Translations under genes and position numbers: made by a program
The notes under the pieces: model-generated
The model's input: only the letters and a program-made list of their open reading frames with translations
What the model was told of the DNA's origin: nothing
Database searches by the model: none
NCBI GenBank assembly: GCA_003162475.1
Contig: PMOI01000017.1
Coordinates: forward strand, 124,001 to 188,000
Length of the DNA: 64,000 bases
Source of the DNA: Acidimicrobiaceae bacterium
Lineage (GTDB): Bacteria > Actinomycetota > Acidimicrobiia > Acidimicrobiales > RAAP-2
Direction of reading: 5' to 3'
Shown: piece by piece, positions 25,163 to 34,813 of the stretch
Position numbering within the stretch: the stretch's first letter is position 1
How the letters are laid out: the number at the start of each line of letters is the position of its first letter

Positions 25163-25984
25163 CTAATTCACCAAATCCTCGGGGTTGGCGTAGACCTCGC
25201 TTGGGCCTGGAAACTCCCCGTTTCTCACGTCCGAGGCGAAGTGGGCCAGGGCGTCGGTGATGACCGGTCCGAGGTTCGCGTACTGTCGCACGAACTTCGC
25301 GGGCGATCCCTTCGTGAGTCCCAAAAGATCGTGAAAGACCAGCACCTGACCGTCAGTATCGGGGCCGGCCCCGATCCCGATGGTGGGGATCTCCAGGGCC
25401 TCGGTGACGCGCGTGCCCACCACGCTCGGCACCCCTTCGATAACGACCGCGAAGACGCCCTCGTCTTGGAGGACCTTCGCGTCGAGTTGAAGCTGCTGGG
25501 CGGCCTCGCGGGTCTTCGCCTGCACCTTGAAGCCGCCGAAGGCCATCACGCTCTGCGGGGTGAGACCGAGGTGACCCATCACGGGGATCTCCGCGTCGAG
25601 GATGGCGCGCACGACCTCGCGACGTACTCGACCGCCTTCGAGCTTGACGCTGTCAGCGCCACTGCGAATGAGTGCCGCGGCGTTGCGAACGCTGTCGGCG
25701 ACGCTCAAGTGGTAACTCAACCAAGGCATGTCCGCCACGACGTGCACCTCGGGCTTCGCGGCCGCGACAGCGCGCACGTGGTGACACATCTCGTCGACAG
25801 TAACGTGCAACGTGTCCTCGTGACCGAGCACGACGTTGGCGAGTGAGTCCCCTACCAAGATCACGTCGACGCCGGCGGCACTGGCGAAGCGCGCGCCGGG
25901 CTCGTCGTACGCCGTCACCATGACGAGGGGTGTCGCTCCGTCGCGGCGCTTGCGCCCCCGGATGACCGGCGCCGTGAGCTTCAC
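25163..25984 (-). CDS. panB: 3-methyl-2-oxobutanoate hydroxymethyltransferase
   Basis: 273 aa, matching the usual PanB length of about 264. Motifs: VMVTAYDEPGARFA, VGDSLANVVLGHEDT with the metal-binding Asp, DMPWLSYH, VKLEGG, MGHLGLTPQS, VIEGVPS and TIGIGAGPDTDGQVLV. It makes ketopantoate, the first step of pantothenate and CoA synthesis. GTG 25984 is chosen because it overlaps the upstream stop in GTGA; the frame opens 38 codons earlier inside the neighbour but that part is not PanB-like. Confidence 0.93.
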   Translation of the reverse strand: MKLTAPVIRGRKRRDGATPLVMVTAYDEPGARFASAAGVDVILVGDSLANVVLGHEDTLHVTVDEMCHHVRAVAAAKPEVHVVADMPWLSYHLSVADSVRNAAALIRSGADSVKLEGGRVRREVVRAILDAEIPVMGHLGLTPQSVMAFGGFKVQAKTREAAQQLQLDAKVLQDEGVFAVVIEGVPSVVGTRVTEALEIPTIGIGAGPDTDGQVLVFHDLLGLTKGSPAKFVRQYANLGPVITDALAHFASDVRNGEFPGPSEVYANPEDLVN

Positions 25985-26406
25985 TCGCCCACTTCTTTGA
26001 CGTAGGTCACGCTGCGCCTCGCCCGGTGACTTCCGGCACTCCACTTTCGAACGAGGTGGTGAAAGGAACACGCGACACAGACCTCGACGGCGTAGCACTG
26101 CACCGGGTCTTCGCGTCGCTCAAGTTTCAAGAGTTCCGCGCGCGTCGAGGGACACGTACCGCCCGACGGGAGGCGCGCGCCAAAGACGTACGTCACTTCG
26201 ACGAGTTCAGCGTCGCTGCAGACCGGACAGGTCTCACCGGTCTTGCGTCCAATGTTGCGCGCGGCGCGCAGAAGTTCGGGGTGCGCGTCACAGATGTCCT
26301 CGTAACGGAGTTGACCCGCGGCGACCTTGGCGAGGAGCGCGTGACGAACGAGACCGAACTCGACGACGGCTCCGTCTGCCGTGCTCGTGCGGAAGCGCTT
26401 ATCCAT
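25981..26406 (-). CDS. DUF5318 family protein (141 aa)
   Basis: Matches the actinobacterial DUF5318 pattern: VRHALLAKVAAGQLRYEDICDAHPELLRAA, then CPVCSDAELVEVTYVFG and VCVACSFHHL, giving two CXXC pairs that may bind zinc. Function unknown. The position directly upstream of panB with a 4-nt overlap makes a two-gene operon. ATG 26406 is the chosen start; a GGAGG is 14 nt upstream, longer than optimal. Confidence 0.8.
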   Translation of the reverse strand: MDKRFRTSTADGAVVEFGLVRHALLAKVAAGQLRYEDICDAHPELLRAARNIGRKTGETCPVCSDAELVEVTYVFGARLPSGGTCPSTRAELLKLERREDPVQCYAVEVCVACSFHHLVRKWSAGSHRARRSVTYVKEVGE

Positions 26407-26459
26407 TACCGGCGACCTTACCTCCGGTGATATGACAGGAACAGCACGGACCGTCACGT

Positions 26460-26489
26460 TCGATATATCGACCTGATATAATCAATCGC
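26460..26489 (+). promoter_or_regulatory. Leaderless promoter and palindromic operator of the PadR gene
   Basis: A consensus -10 TATAAT (26477-26482) ends 7 nt before GTG 26490. Just upstream, between the -35 and -10 positions, is a perfect 12-bp palindrome TCGATATATCGA (26460-26471). A regulator bound there would block RNA polymerase, so PadR autorepression is likely (inference). Confidence 0.65.
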
Positions 26490-27101
26490 GTGTTAGACAT
26501 CGCCATCCTAGGTCTGCTGATGGACCGTGACCACCACGGCTACGAGATCCGCAGTCGCCTCCGTGAACGACTCGGCCTTTGGGCGAACGTCTCGTTCGGA
26601 TCGATCTATCCGGCGCTCGCTCGTCTCGAGCGACACGGGTTCGTCGAAGCCGTCGCGCCAATCTCACCACGTCAGAGCCCGCTCTCGACGGGGTCGCTCT
26701 CGGGTGAGCGTGCGTCACTTCGATCACTTCGGGCCACGACCGGGCTCGGTCGACGCGGACGCAAGGTGTATCGAATCACCGATCGCGGCCGCCAAGAGTT
26801 CGTTGTCTTGCTCGGCGACCCTTCAACGCTCGACGACGGCAAGAACTTCTCCTTGCGTATGGCCCTCGCCAAGTACCTCACCCCCAATCGTCGCGTCAGC
26901 CTCTTAGAGCGTCGCCGCACCGACCTGGTGGAGCGTCTGGCCGAAGTGCGCGCCGGCTCGCACAACGAAGAACTTGACGACTACGCACGCGGCGTGATGG
27001 AACACGCCGCCCGGGGCGTCGAACTCGATCTCGCGTGGATTGACGACCTGTTGACCTCAGAACGAAGTAATCAGCAAACCTTCGCCAAAGACGCGAAGTA
27101 G
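26490..27101 (+). CDS. PadR-family transcriptional regulator (203 aa)
   Basis: N-terminal PadR winged helix: ILGLLMDRDHHGYEIRSRLRE, SFGSIYPALARLERHGFV. An insertion rich in Ser/Arg (about 60-90) splits the wing before KVYRITDRGRQEF; a C-terminal helical domain follows (about 105-203). It lies 12 bp upstream of ino1 on the same strand, the order also known in mycobacteria, so control of inositol synthesis is plausible. GTG 26490 is set by the adjacent -10 box; no ribosome site exists. Confidence 0.88.
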   Translation: MLDIAILGLLMDRDHHGYEIRSRLRERLGLWANVSFGSIYPALARLERHGFVEAVAPISPRQSPLSTGSLSGERASLRSLRATTGLGRRGRKVYRITDRGRQEFVVLLGDPSTLDDGKNFSLRMALAKYLTPNRRVSLLERRRTDLVERLAEVRAGSHNEELDDYARGVMEHAARGVELDLAWIDDLLTSERSNQQTFAKDAK

Positions 27102-27113
27102 GAAAGGAAAGCC

Positions 27114-28205
27114 ATGAACAAGATTCGTGTGGCGATCGCCGGCGTAGGAAACTGCGCCAGTTCACTCATCCAGGGCGTCACGTACTACCGCGAAGCAAAG
27201 TCCGGCGACCACGTCCCCGGTCTCATGCACGTGGTGCTTGGCGGCTATCACGTCAGCGACCTCGAGTTCGTGGCGGCTTTTGACGTCGACGCCTCCAAAG
27301 TCGGCAACGACCTCGGTAAGGCCATCGATGGCGGCCAGAACAACACCATCAAGTTCGCCGACGTCCCCTCGCTCGGCGTGACCGTGATGCGTGGACCGAC
27401 CATGGACGGACTGAACAAGTACTACCGAGCCGCGATTGAAGAGTCGCCCCTCGAGGCCGTCGACGTGGCCCAGGCTCTGCGTGACGCGAAGGCCGAAGTC
27501 CTCGTCTCGTACCTACCGGTCGGCTCAGAAGACGCTCAGCGCTACTACGCCCAGGCCGCGCTCGACGCGGGCGTCGCCTTCGTGAACGCCATCCCCGTCT
27601 TCATCGCCTCGGACCCCGTGTGGGCTAAGAAGTTCAGCGACGCGGGTCTGCCCATCATCGGTGACGACATCAAGAGCCAGGTCGGCGCCACGATCGTGCA
27701 CCGGGTCCTCACCCGCCTCTTCGAAGACCGCGGTCTCACCCTCGACCACACCTATCAGCTCAACGTGGGCGGCAACATGGACTTCAAGAACATGCTCGAT
27801 CGTGACCGCTTGGAGTCGAAGAAGGTCTCGAAGACCCAAGCCGTCACCTCACAGTTGGAACTGAACGACCTGGACCCCGACGACGTGCACATTGGCCCGA
27901 GCGACTACGTGCCGTGGCTCAATGACCGCAAGTGGGCCTACATCCGCATGGAGGGTCGTAACTTCGGTGACGCCCCACTCAACATCGAACTGAAGCTCGA
28001 AGTTTGGGACTCCCCCAACTCGGCCGGCGTCATCATCGACGCCGTACGCTGCGCCAAGCTCGCGCTCGACCGCGGTATCGGTGGGCCACTGCTCGGGCCT
28101 TCGGCCTACTTCATGAAGTCGCCGCCCGTGCAGTTCCACGACGACGAGGCGCACGACATGATCGACGCCTTCGCCGCGGGCGCCGACAACCCCACCTGGC
28201 CCTAG
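27114..28205 (+). CDS. ino1: Myo-inositol-1-phosphate synthase
   Basis: 363 aa, the actinobacterial size. [16 protein letters not shown] at the N-terminus binds [48 protein letters not shown] and [12 protein letters not shown] carry catalytic lysines and Asn residues. It converts glucose 6-phosphate to inositol 1-phosphate, for phosphatidylinositol or mycothiol-type products. RBS GAAAGGAAA lies 5 nt before ATG 27114. Confidence 0.95.
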   Translation: MNKIRVAIAGVGNCASSLIQGVTYYREAKSGDHVPGLMHVVLGGYHVSDLEFVAAFDVDASKVGNDLGKAIDGGQNNTIKFADVPSLGVTVMRGPTMDGLNKYYRAAIEESPLEAVDVAQALRDAKAEVLVSYLPVGSEDAQRYYAQAALDAGVAFVNAIPVFIASDPVWAKKFSDAGLPIIGDDIKSQVGATIVHRVLTRLFEDRGLTLDHTYQLNVGGNMDFKNMLDRDRLESKKVSKTQAVTSQLELNDLDPDDVHIGPSDYVPWLNDRKWAYIRMEGRNFGDAPLNIELKLEVWDSPNSAGVIIDAVRCAKLALDRGIGGPLLGPSAYFMKSPPVQFHDDEAHDMIDAFAAGADNPTWP

Positions 28206-28270
28206 AAGCGTCGCCATTCGCCCACGACGTGGCTGATCACTGACGATCACACCGCGCCAAAGCGCGTGAC

Positions 28271-28843
28271 TCACTTGACGGCGCCGACCCACACCTCTTT
28301 GACGTTGATCGTGGCCGGCGTGGGGCCGGCGTAGAAACAGACACCGGGCAGGCTTCGTGCGAAGTAGATCCAGCTCGCGAGGGGTTGTCCAAAGCCCGAC
28401 ACGGTGAGCCCCGTCGCCGTCGCTTCACCGCAGGCGCGAGTGTTCATCGACGCGCTCGGGAGTGCGACGATCTCGAAGAGAGCTTCTACGTGCGCTTTCG
28501 CTGCGAGCACGACCCACCGTTCCTTCCAAAGGGCCGGATGAGAATCCTGCGCCGTGGTCTTTTTCCCAACCTTCGCTGAACGAAAGGCGACAATCTTGGG
28601 TCCGGTCAAGGGGAGGTGGCACGCGACACCTTTATTCGTAAAAAGGATGGGCACGAGGCGAGTACCCGCGGCGTACCCTGCGCCACCAACGTAGGTGGCC
28701 CCCAAGGTCACCTTCATGGTGGAGTACGAACACTCGGGCACCGTCGCAGCACTCGACGATCCGGCGACAAAAAGCGAAGAGAGTGAGGAGAGTGACGCGA
28801 CGGCAATCACGACGGCGACGAAGGGGCGGAGGGTGAGATTCAT
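28271..28843 (-). CDS. Secreted DUF4232-like protein (190 aa)
   Basis: Signal peptide of about 33 residues (VAVVIAVASLSSLSSLFVAG, then SSSAATV). The mature part has four Cys (PECSYS, GVACHLPLTGP, TRACGEA, GVCFYAG) and the DUF4232 pattern LVPILFTNKGVACHL. Likely an exported beta-sandwich protein; role unknown. A CATGAT lies 6 nt upstream of ATG 28843 on the coding strand, so leaderless translation is possible; the frame extends to 28891 but without signals. Confidence 0.7.
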   Translation of the reverse strand: MNLTLRPFVAVVIAVASLSSLSSLFVAGSSSAATVPECSYSTMKVTLGATYVGGAGYAAGTRLVPILFTNKGVACHLPLTGPKIVAFRSAKVGKKTTAQDSHPALWKERWVVLAAKAHVEALFEIVALPSASMNTRACGEATATGLTVSGFGQPLASWIYFARSLPGVCFYAGPTPATINVKEVWVGAVK

Positions 28844-28898
28844 CCTCACATCATGGCGCGTCGCGACTCGCGCCTGCGGGTCGCCGCCCAATCACTGG

Positions 28899-30317
28899 TT
28901 ATTGACTCGCCCACCAAGCCGTCAGGCGCTTCGCCGCGTCGTCAGCAGTGATCTCGCCCTCGTCGAGACGAATCTCCATCAGAAAATCGAGCGCTTGACC
29001 GACCGCGCGGCTCGGCCCAATACCCAAGAACGCCATCACCTCAACCCCGTCGAGGGCCGGACGAAGGCGACCGAGGTCTTCTTGCTCGCGTAAGACGGCA
29101 ATGCGATCTTCGAGTTCGTCCATTCGCTCGGCGAGAACCGCCGCCTTTCGTGCGTTACGCGTCGTGCAGTCGCATCGCGTTAGCTCGTTGAGTTCTTCAA
29201 GCAGCGGACCCGCGTCGCGCACGTAGCGTCGAACGGCCTTGTCGCTCCACCCCAACTTGTAGGTGTGAAAGCGCAGGTGCAGCTCGACCAACATCGAGAC
29301 GTCGTCGATCATCTCCGAGGAGTACTTCAACGCGGTCATGCGTTTACGCGTCATCTTCGCGCCCACCACGTCGTGGAATCGAAACGTCACGCCCTCGTCG
29401 CTGATCGCGCGGGTGTTGGGTTTGCCGACGTCGTGAAAGAGTGCACCCAGGCGCAAGACCAGCGACGGCGAGGTCTTGTCAACCACGGCCCAGGTGTGGC
29501 GAAGGACGTCCTTGTGCTGGTGCACGGGGTCCTGCTCGAGCTGCAGTTTGGGCAGTTCGGGAAGGAAGTATTCCGCCAGTCCCGTGCGCACGATGAAGTC
29601 AAGTCCAAGCGAGGGTTGCGCGGTGAGTAGGAGCAGGTCGAGCTCGCCGCGAACGCGTTCGGGCGACACCTTGGTAAGTTGCTCGGCCATCTTCGTCGCG
29701 GCCGCCTCCAACGCGGGATCGATGGTCATGTCAAAGCGCGCCGCGAAGCGCGCGGCGCGCAGCATCCGAAGGGGATCGTCGGCGAAGAGAATCTCGGGAT
29801 CGATCGGCGTGCGCAACACGCGATCGTTGAGGTCACGAAATCCATGGTGAAAGTCGAACAGCGTCTGGACGTCGGGCGTTTCGGCGTTCAGTGCGATCAC
29901 GTCGAGCGCGAGGGCGTTGATCGTGAAGTCACGCCGCCCGAGGTCGGCCTCGAGCGAGTCGCCCCACTCCACCGAAGGCTTACGGGAGTGGTCGACGTAG
30001 GACTCGGAGCGAAACGTCGTGATCTCGACCTTGAGACCACCTTCTCGAAGGGTTCCCCCAATGGTCCCAAAAGCCCTTCCTTGCTGCCATAACGCGCTGC
30101 ACACGGGCTTCATGAGTCGCTCGATGTCGTCGGGCCGAGCGTTCGTCGTGAAGTCGATCTCAAAGTCGTCGCGTCGAGTTTCACCGAGCAACGCGTCTCG
30201 AACAGAACCACCGACGGCGTAGAGAGAGAAGCCCGCGTCGGCGAACGCTTCGCTGAGTGGACGCGACAACAACGCGAGTTCGGCGAGTCGATCGTGGGCG
30301 TTGGTAAAGGAAGTCAC
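28899..30317 (-). CDS. pcnA: CCA tRNA nucleotidyltransferase / poly(A) polymerase family with HD domain
   Basis: 472 aa. Nucleotidyltransferase head: YAVGGSVRDALLG and RRDDFEIDFTT, whose two Asp bind magnesium, then RRDFTINALA. RNA-binding domain with ADDPLRMLRAARFAAR. HD domain: HKDVLRHTWAVVDK and GALFHDVGKP. It repairs or adds CCA ends of tRNA. Conserved neighbour of the next envelope genes in actinobacteria. The divergent next gene starts 60 bp from its start. Confidence 0.93.
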   Translation of the reverse strand: MTSFTNAHDRLAELALLSRPLSEAFADAGFSLYAVGGSVRDALLGETRRDDFEIDFTTNARPDDIERLMKPVCSALWQQGRAFGTIGGTLREGGLKVEITTFRSESYVDHSRKPSVEWGDSLEADLGRRDFTINALALDVIALNAETPDVQTLFDFHHGFRDLNDRVLRTPIDPEILFADDPLRMLRAARFAARFDMTIDPALEAAATKMAEQLTKVSPERVRGELDLLLLTAQPSLGLDFIVRTGLAEYFLPELPKLQLEQDPVHQHKDVLRHTWAVVDKTSPSLVLRLGALFHDVGKPNTRAISDEGVTFRFHDVVGAKMTRKRMTALKYSSEMIDDVSMLVELHLRFHTYKLGWSDKAVRRYVRDAGPLLEELNELTRCDCTTRNARKAAVLAERMDELEDRIAVLREQEDLGRLRPALDGVEVMAFLGIGPSRAVGQALDFLMEIRLDEGEITADDAAKRLTAWWASQ

Positions 30318-30376
30318 TGCGAATGAAGGTTACGGGCTCCCGAAGCGCAGGCCTTACGCAGGTAGCCTGTAACTGC

Positions 30377-32335
30377 ATGTCCCACCGATTTACGACCTGG
30401 TGGCGGGCGCTCAGCGTCGTACTCCTCAGCCTCGCAACGGTGACGTGGCCCTCGGCCTCGTGGGCTGACACGACGCCAGGCTTCACCGTCGTGCACCAGA
30501 ACGCACTGGCAACCTTGTCCCCGCACGGCATCTTGCACTTCGCCACCACGGTGCGCCTTTCACCAGCGAAAACCAACGCGAGCGCGAACGTGGCGCTCTT
30601 CCCGGCGCTCACCACGACCTCGGCGTTGAGCGCCATCGTCTCGGGCGTGGGCGCGACGACGCCGGCGATCTCGTCAACGGGGACCTTCGCGATGAACTGT
30701 CTACAACACGGCGAAGCCACCTTCAGCGTCTCGGTCTACACGAGAAAACTAAAGACACCCCTGCGTTCGTGCCACGGCGTCGCGGCGCGACTCCACCTCA
30801 CCTGCGCCGCTAAGGGATGTGCCGGGGTCTACCCCCTTCGTTACCGTCTCGAGGTCAATGGCGTGACGCTCACGAAGTGGTCGCTCTTGGCGATAAAGAC
30901 GACGCCCGTCACCAAGCCCCTCCAGGTCGCGCTGGTAGAGACGCTGAACCGGAACTCCCTGCAGCACCCAAAACGATCGATCAGTGTCCTGAACACCATT
31001 GGCCACTTTGCCTCGTCACCACTCACGCTGAGCGCTGACTACGAAACGCTGACCGCCATCGACTTCAATCAAAGTACGGGCACGCAGTGGCGTGACGCTC
31101 TCAACAAGGCGCTTGCGAGCCCCCTGCATCGTGCCGTCGACGCGCCGCCGGGCTCCATTGACTTCGCCGGCCTCTCGGAGAACGGTCTCACGACCCAGAT
31201 CCCCCAGCAGCTCGCGCTCTCTCAGCGCGTCCTCAAATCACTGACCGGCGTCTACGTGGACCAACCGGTACTGCTGAGTGGCGTGCAGACACCCACCAGT
31301 CTGCTCGCGCTCGCCGGTGGCGGGGTCAGCGACGTGGTCCTGCCCGAAGATGAACTCACCCAAGCTCCGTCCAGCACGCTCACGTGGGGGGCGCCCTTTC
31401 ACGTCGCCGGCGCGGGTTCCTTGACCGCGCTGAGTATCGACGGTCCCCTGTCGGCGCTCGTGAGTGACGCGTCCATCGAACCGGGACGTCGCGCCGCACT
31501 CACGTTGGCGTGGCTCGCCTACTTACACTTCGAGTACCCCAACGCGCGCTCGGATCGCACGGTCGTCATCGATCAGACCATCGGCTCCGCGTCGTCGACC
31601 TTCATGAGCGATCTATTGAGTGGTCTCGGGAACGACCCCTACGGCCAACTCGCCTCACTCACGCCGTCGTTCAACTCGGCGCTCATTGGCACGAACGGCG
31701 CACCCGCGATACGCACGCTGAGTCATACGACGAGTTCGTCCACGTGGTCCGCGCACAACGTCTCGTCGCTGCTGACGCTGATCGGCGCTGCCAACTCGTA
31801 CGCCCAGAGCATCACGTCGGGTTCGGAGGCGCTCGCCCTTCGCGTCGGGGTCGCGCGAACGGAGATCCTCGGCAACGCGAATCAACGCCAGAGCGCCATC
31901 AACGCCGCGAACAATCAACTGAACGCGCAGCTCGGCCAGTTTTCGATTGACGCGAGCGCCATCACGCTCGCGGGCCAGGGCACCTCGCTGCCCATCACCG
32001 TCATCTCGCGCGCGCCCTACACCGTCGACGCCGTCGTGCATCTCGTGACGGACCGCGTCTCGTTTCCCAAGGGCAACGCCGCCGCCGTCACCATGAGCTC
32101 GCCCACTGAGTCCATTCGCGTGCCCACCGCGAACCCCCAGGGCAGCTCGATGACTCTCCAGGTGGTGCTCACGACGCCGAATGGTCAAGTCGTGCTGGCG
32201 CTCAGTGCCATCCAGGTTCGAATCGCCGGGACGTCCGTCGTTGGCTACGTGCTCACGTTCGCGTCGTTGTTCGTACTGGCGCTGTGGTGGTGGCGCACGA
32301 ACCGTCGACGCACCAAGGGCCGTCACGCCCGATGA
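30377..32335 (+). CDS. Exported membrane protein, DUF6049-like (652 aa)
   Basis: Signal peptide at the N-terminus (ALSVVLLSLATVTWPSASWA) and a C-terminal transmembrane helix (VVGYVLTFASLFVLALWWW) followed by a basic tail (RRRTKGRHAR), with a large extracytoplasmic domain between. This matches the protein that lies between pcnA and murJ in many actinobacteria. Its role is probably in envelope biogenesis with MurJ, inferred from the gene order. ATG 30377 follows a TAGCCT (30363-30368) by 8 nt; the frame opens at 30323 without a ribosome site. Confidence 0.75.
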   Translation: MSHRFTTWWRALSVVLLSLATVTWPSASWADTTPGFTVVHQNALATLSPHGILHFATTVRLSPAKTNASANVALFPALTTTSALSAIVSGVGATTPAISSTGTFAMNCLQHGEATFSVSVYTRKLKTPLRSCHGVAARLHLTCAAKGCAGVYPLRYRLEVNGVTLTKWSLLAIKTTPVTKPLQVALVETLNRNSLQHPKRSISVLNTIGHFASSPLTLSADYETLTAIDFNQSTGTQWRDALNKALASPLHRAVDAPPGSIDFAGLSENGLTTQIPQQLALSQRVLKSLTGVYVDQPVLLSGVQTPTSLLALAGGGVSDVVLPEDELTQAPSSTLTWGAPFHVAGAGSLTALSIDGPLSALVSDASIEPGRRAALTLAWLAYLHFEYPNARSDRTVVIDQTIGSASSTFMSDLLSGLGNDPYGQLASLTPSFNSALIGTNGAPAIRTLSHTTSSSTWSAHNVSSLLTLIGAANSYAQSITSGSEALALRVGVARTEILGNANQRQSAINAANNQLNAQLGQFSIDASAITLAGQGTSLPITVISRAPYTVDAVVHLVTDRVSFPKGNAAAVTMSSPTESIRVPTANPQGSSMTLQVVLTTPNGQVVLALSAIQVRIAGTSVVGYVLTFASLFVLALWWWRTNRRRTKGRHAR

Positions 32336-33939
32336 GCGTCGAAGCCTCGCACTCTTCGCGCGTCGCCTCCATGGCCAGTGGCACCCTGGTCTCACGGATC
32401 ACCGGTTTCTTTCGCGTCCTCGTGCTGGTGTGGGTGCTCGGCTTCACGCCTATCTCGGACGCCTTCAACCTTGCCAACACGGTGCCCAACATGCTCTTCG
32501 ATATCGTGCTCGGCGGCATCGCGACGGCCACGTTCATCCCCGTCTTCGTGGAGCGTCTCGCCCTCGACGGTGAGCGACGCGCGTGGCGATCGATCTCGAG
32601 CGTCATCACGGGGTCGGTACTGGTACTCGTCGTGGCGTCCGTCGCCTCGTGGTTCTGTGCGCCGTGGATCATCGACGGCTTCACCGCGCTGCAACACACG
32701 TCGTCGGTGCGCTCGGCGGCCGTCTTGGTTCAAGAGCGCGCCGTGGCGACCGAGCTACTTCGTTGGTTCGTGCCCCAGATATTCTTCTACGGCGTCATCG
32801 GCATCGCGACGTCCCTGCTCAACATTCGCAAACGCTTTGGCGTGGCGACCTGGGTGCCGGTCGCGAACAACGTGGTCTGCATCGGCGTGCTGATCTGGTT
32901 CCACCTCGTCGACCCGACGCCGGTCCTCTCGGCACTGAGTGGGTCGCGCGACCTGCTCTGGCTGGGACTTGGCACAACACTCGGCGTGGCGGTCCAGTTT
33001 CTCTGTCTTCTGCCCTCGCTCGCTCGCAGCAACCTCTGGCGGCTCAGCCTCCGCCTTGATCTGAAGGATCCCGCCGTGAAGGCCGTCGGACGCCTGGGCA
33101 GCTGGACGTTGCTCGTCGTTCTCGCCAATCAGATCTCGCTGTACGTGGTGTTGGCCTACGCCTTTGGCCTCGGCACGAACACCCACGCGGTCAGTGCCTA
33201 CACCTACGGCTGGTCGTTGATGCAGATGCCCTACGCCGTCGTCGTGGTGTCAGTGCTCGGCGCTCTCACGCCCCAACTCGCCGGCTTCGCGACCGCTCGA
33301 GACTTCGAGGGACTGAGTGAGCGACTGCGCTTTGGCCTACGCCAGTCGCTCGTCATCATCCTCCCGTGCACGTTGGTACTCGTCATCCTCGCCCAACCCA
33401 TCGTGGCGATCCTGTTCAACCACGTGAACGCCGCGCACCGGATCCCGGCGGGCACCGTGCTGGCGGTACTCGCCGCGGGGCTCCCGGGATTCACGATCTT
33501 CCAACTCGGCGTGCGCGGTCTCCAAGCGATGCAGCGCGCGCGCGAGGTCTTCGTGCTCTACGCCTTTGAGAACGCGCTCACGATCGTGCTCTGTGTCCTC
33601 CTCGGACGACACTCGCTCGCCGGCCTCACCGCCAGCGTCTCTCTGGGCTACAGCGTCGCTGCCGTCGCGGCGCTCGGGGTGCTGGCCCGCCATCAGGTCA
33701 ACATCATCTCGGGCGTGTGGAGCGTGCACGTGCGGCGTAGCCTCTGGTCTTCGCTGTTCGCCACCGCGATCATGGCGGTCGTCTACGCGCTGCCGTCGTG
33801 GTCGAGAGGCCTCGGGCTGGTGACGCGCTTTGGCGGCGCCGTACTCGCCGGCGCGCTCGTCTACTTACTCGTCGTCGCCTTCTTACGTCGCCGTCTTCGA
33901 CGAGGCTTCACAAAACGTGTAAGTCTTGATCAGTTCTAG
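32332..33939 (+). CDS. murJ: Lipid II flippase MurJ
   Basis: 535 aa with about 14 hydrophobic segments. Early pattern SRITGFFRVLVLVWVLG, DAFNLANTVPNMLFDI and GGIATATFIPVF are MurJ signatures; charged Arg residues in these helices line the central cavity. It flips lipid II for peptidoglycan synthesis. The C-terminus ends shortly after the last helix, without the pseudokinase extension found in mycobacteria. ATG 32332 overlaps the previous stop (ATGA), showing translational coupling. Confidence 0.93.
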   Translation: MSVEASHSSRVASMASGTLVSRITGFFRVLVLVWVLGFTPISDAFNLANTVPNMLFDIVLGGIATATFIPVFVERLALDGERRAWRSISSVITGSVLVLVVASVASWFCAPWIIDGFTALQHTSSVRSAAVLVQERAVATELLRWFVPQIFFYGVIGIATSLLNIRKRFGVATWVPVANNVVCIGVLIWFHLVDPTPVLSALSGSRDLLWLGLGTTLGVAVQFLCLLPSLARSNLWRLSLRLDLKDPAVKAVGRLGSWTLLVVLANQISLYVVLAYAFGLGTNTHAVSAYTYGWSLMQMPYAVVVVSVLGALTPQLAGFATARDFEGLSERLRFGLRQSLVIILPCTLVLVILAQPIVAILFNHVNAAHRIPAGTVLAVLAAGLPGFTIFQLGVRGLQAMQRAREVFVLYAFENALTIVLCVLLGRHSLAGLTASVSLGYSVAAVAALGVLARHQVNIISGVWSVHVRRSLWSSLFATAIMAVVYALPSWSRGLGLVTRFGGAVLAGALVYLLVVAFLRRRLRRGFTKRVSLDQF

Positions 33940-33947
33940 GGGGAAGC

Positions 33948-34787
33948 ATGGCTCGGATTCGTGTGGTCACCGACAGTGCGAGTGACCTGCCCGAAGCGTT
34001 CGCGCGTCGTCTGGATATCGACGTCGTCTCACTCACGATTCGCTTCGGCGACGAGGAGTTCACCGACCGCGTCGACTTGACACCCGAACTCTTTTGGGCC
34101 AAGTGCAAGGAATCCAAGACCCTGCCGGAAACGGCTGCGCCGTCGCCCGGTGCCTTCCAAGCGGCGTACGAGCGCGCGAAGAGCGACGGCTGCGACGGCG
34201 TGGTCGTGCTCACGCTCTCTTCGCTCCTCTCGGCCACGCACCAGTCGGCGACGATCGCGGCCGAGGCCGTGGCCGGACTGATCGACGTTCGCGTGCTCGA
34301 CACGTTGAACGTCTCCATGGGCCAGGGTCTCGTCGTCATCGACGTCGCCGAACTCGCGGCGACCGGCGCCAGTCTCGAAGAACTCGTGGCGCACGCCAAA
34401 AAGATCATGCCCAAGGCCGGCGTCGTCGCCGCCCTCGACACGCTCGAGCACCTCATCAAGGGCGGCAGAGTCGGCGGCGCGAAGGCCCTCCTCGGACAGG
34501 TGCTCTCGATTAAACCCCTCGTCGAGCTGAAGGACGGCATCGTCGCCGAGGCGGGCCGTCAACGCACGCGTGCCAAGGCCCTCAACGCGGTCGCCAACGT
34601 CGCGCGCTCACACGCACCGCTTTGCCGCCTCGCGCTGATTCAAGGCGCTTGTACTGACGTCGCGGCGCTCGAAGCACTCATTGGCGACATCGCTAGCGAG
34701 TTCCCGTTGATCATCGCGGACATCGGCCCAGTGGTGGGCGCGCACGGGGGGCCTGGCATCATCGGCCTCACCTGGATCGAAGCGTGA
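33948..34787 (+). CDS. DegV family fatty-acid-binding protein
   Basis: 279 aa. Starts RVVTDSASDLP, the DegV signature; LSSLLSATHQSA and VRVLDTLNVSMGQG hold residues around the fatty-acid carboxylate; the C-terminal domain ends VVGAHGGPGIIGLTW. DegV proteins deliver fatty acids to FakA-type kinases, but no kinase gene is adjacent. It follows murJ by 8 bp, with GGGGAAG before ATG 33948, so likely the same operon. Confidence 0.9.
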   Translation: MARIRVVTDSASDLPEAFARRLDIDVVSLTIRFGDEEFTDRVDLTPELFWAKCKESKTLPETAAPSPGAFQAAYERAKSDGCDGVVVLTLSSLLSATHQSATIAAEAVAGLIDVRVLDTLNVSMGQGLVVIDVAELAATGASLEELVAHAKKIMPKAGVVAALDTLEHLIKGGRVGGAKALLGQVLSIKPLVELKDGIVAEAGRQRTRAKALNAVANVARSHAPLCRLALIQGACTDVAALEALIGDIASEFPLIIADIGPVVGAHGGPGIIGLTWIEA

Positions 34788-34813
34788 CGAGCGCGCTCCA
34801 CTAGGTTCATGGT

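Noticed and set aside
29736..29760. 10-bp perfect GC palindrome GCGCGCCGCG/CGCGGCGCGC within pcnA
   Set aside because: It encodes the conserved Arg/Ala-rich stretch RAARFAARF with GC-rich codons; no T-tract, no reason to assign regulation.
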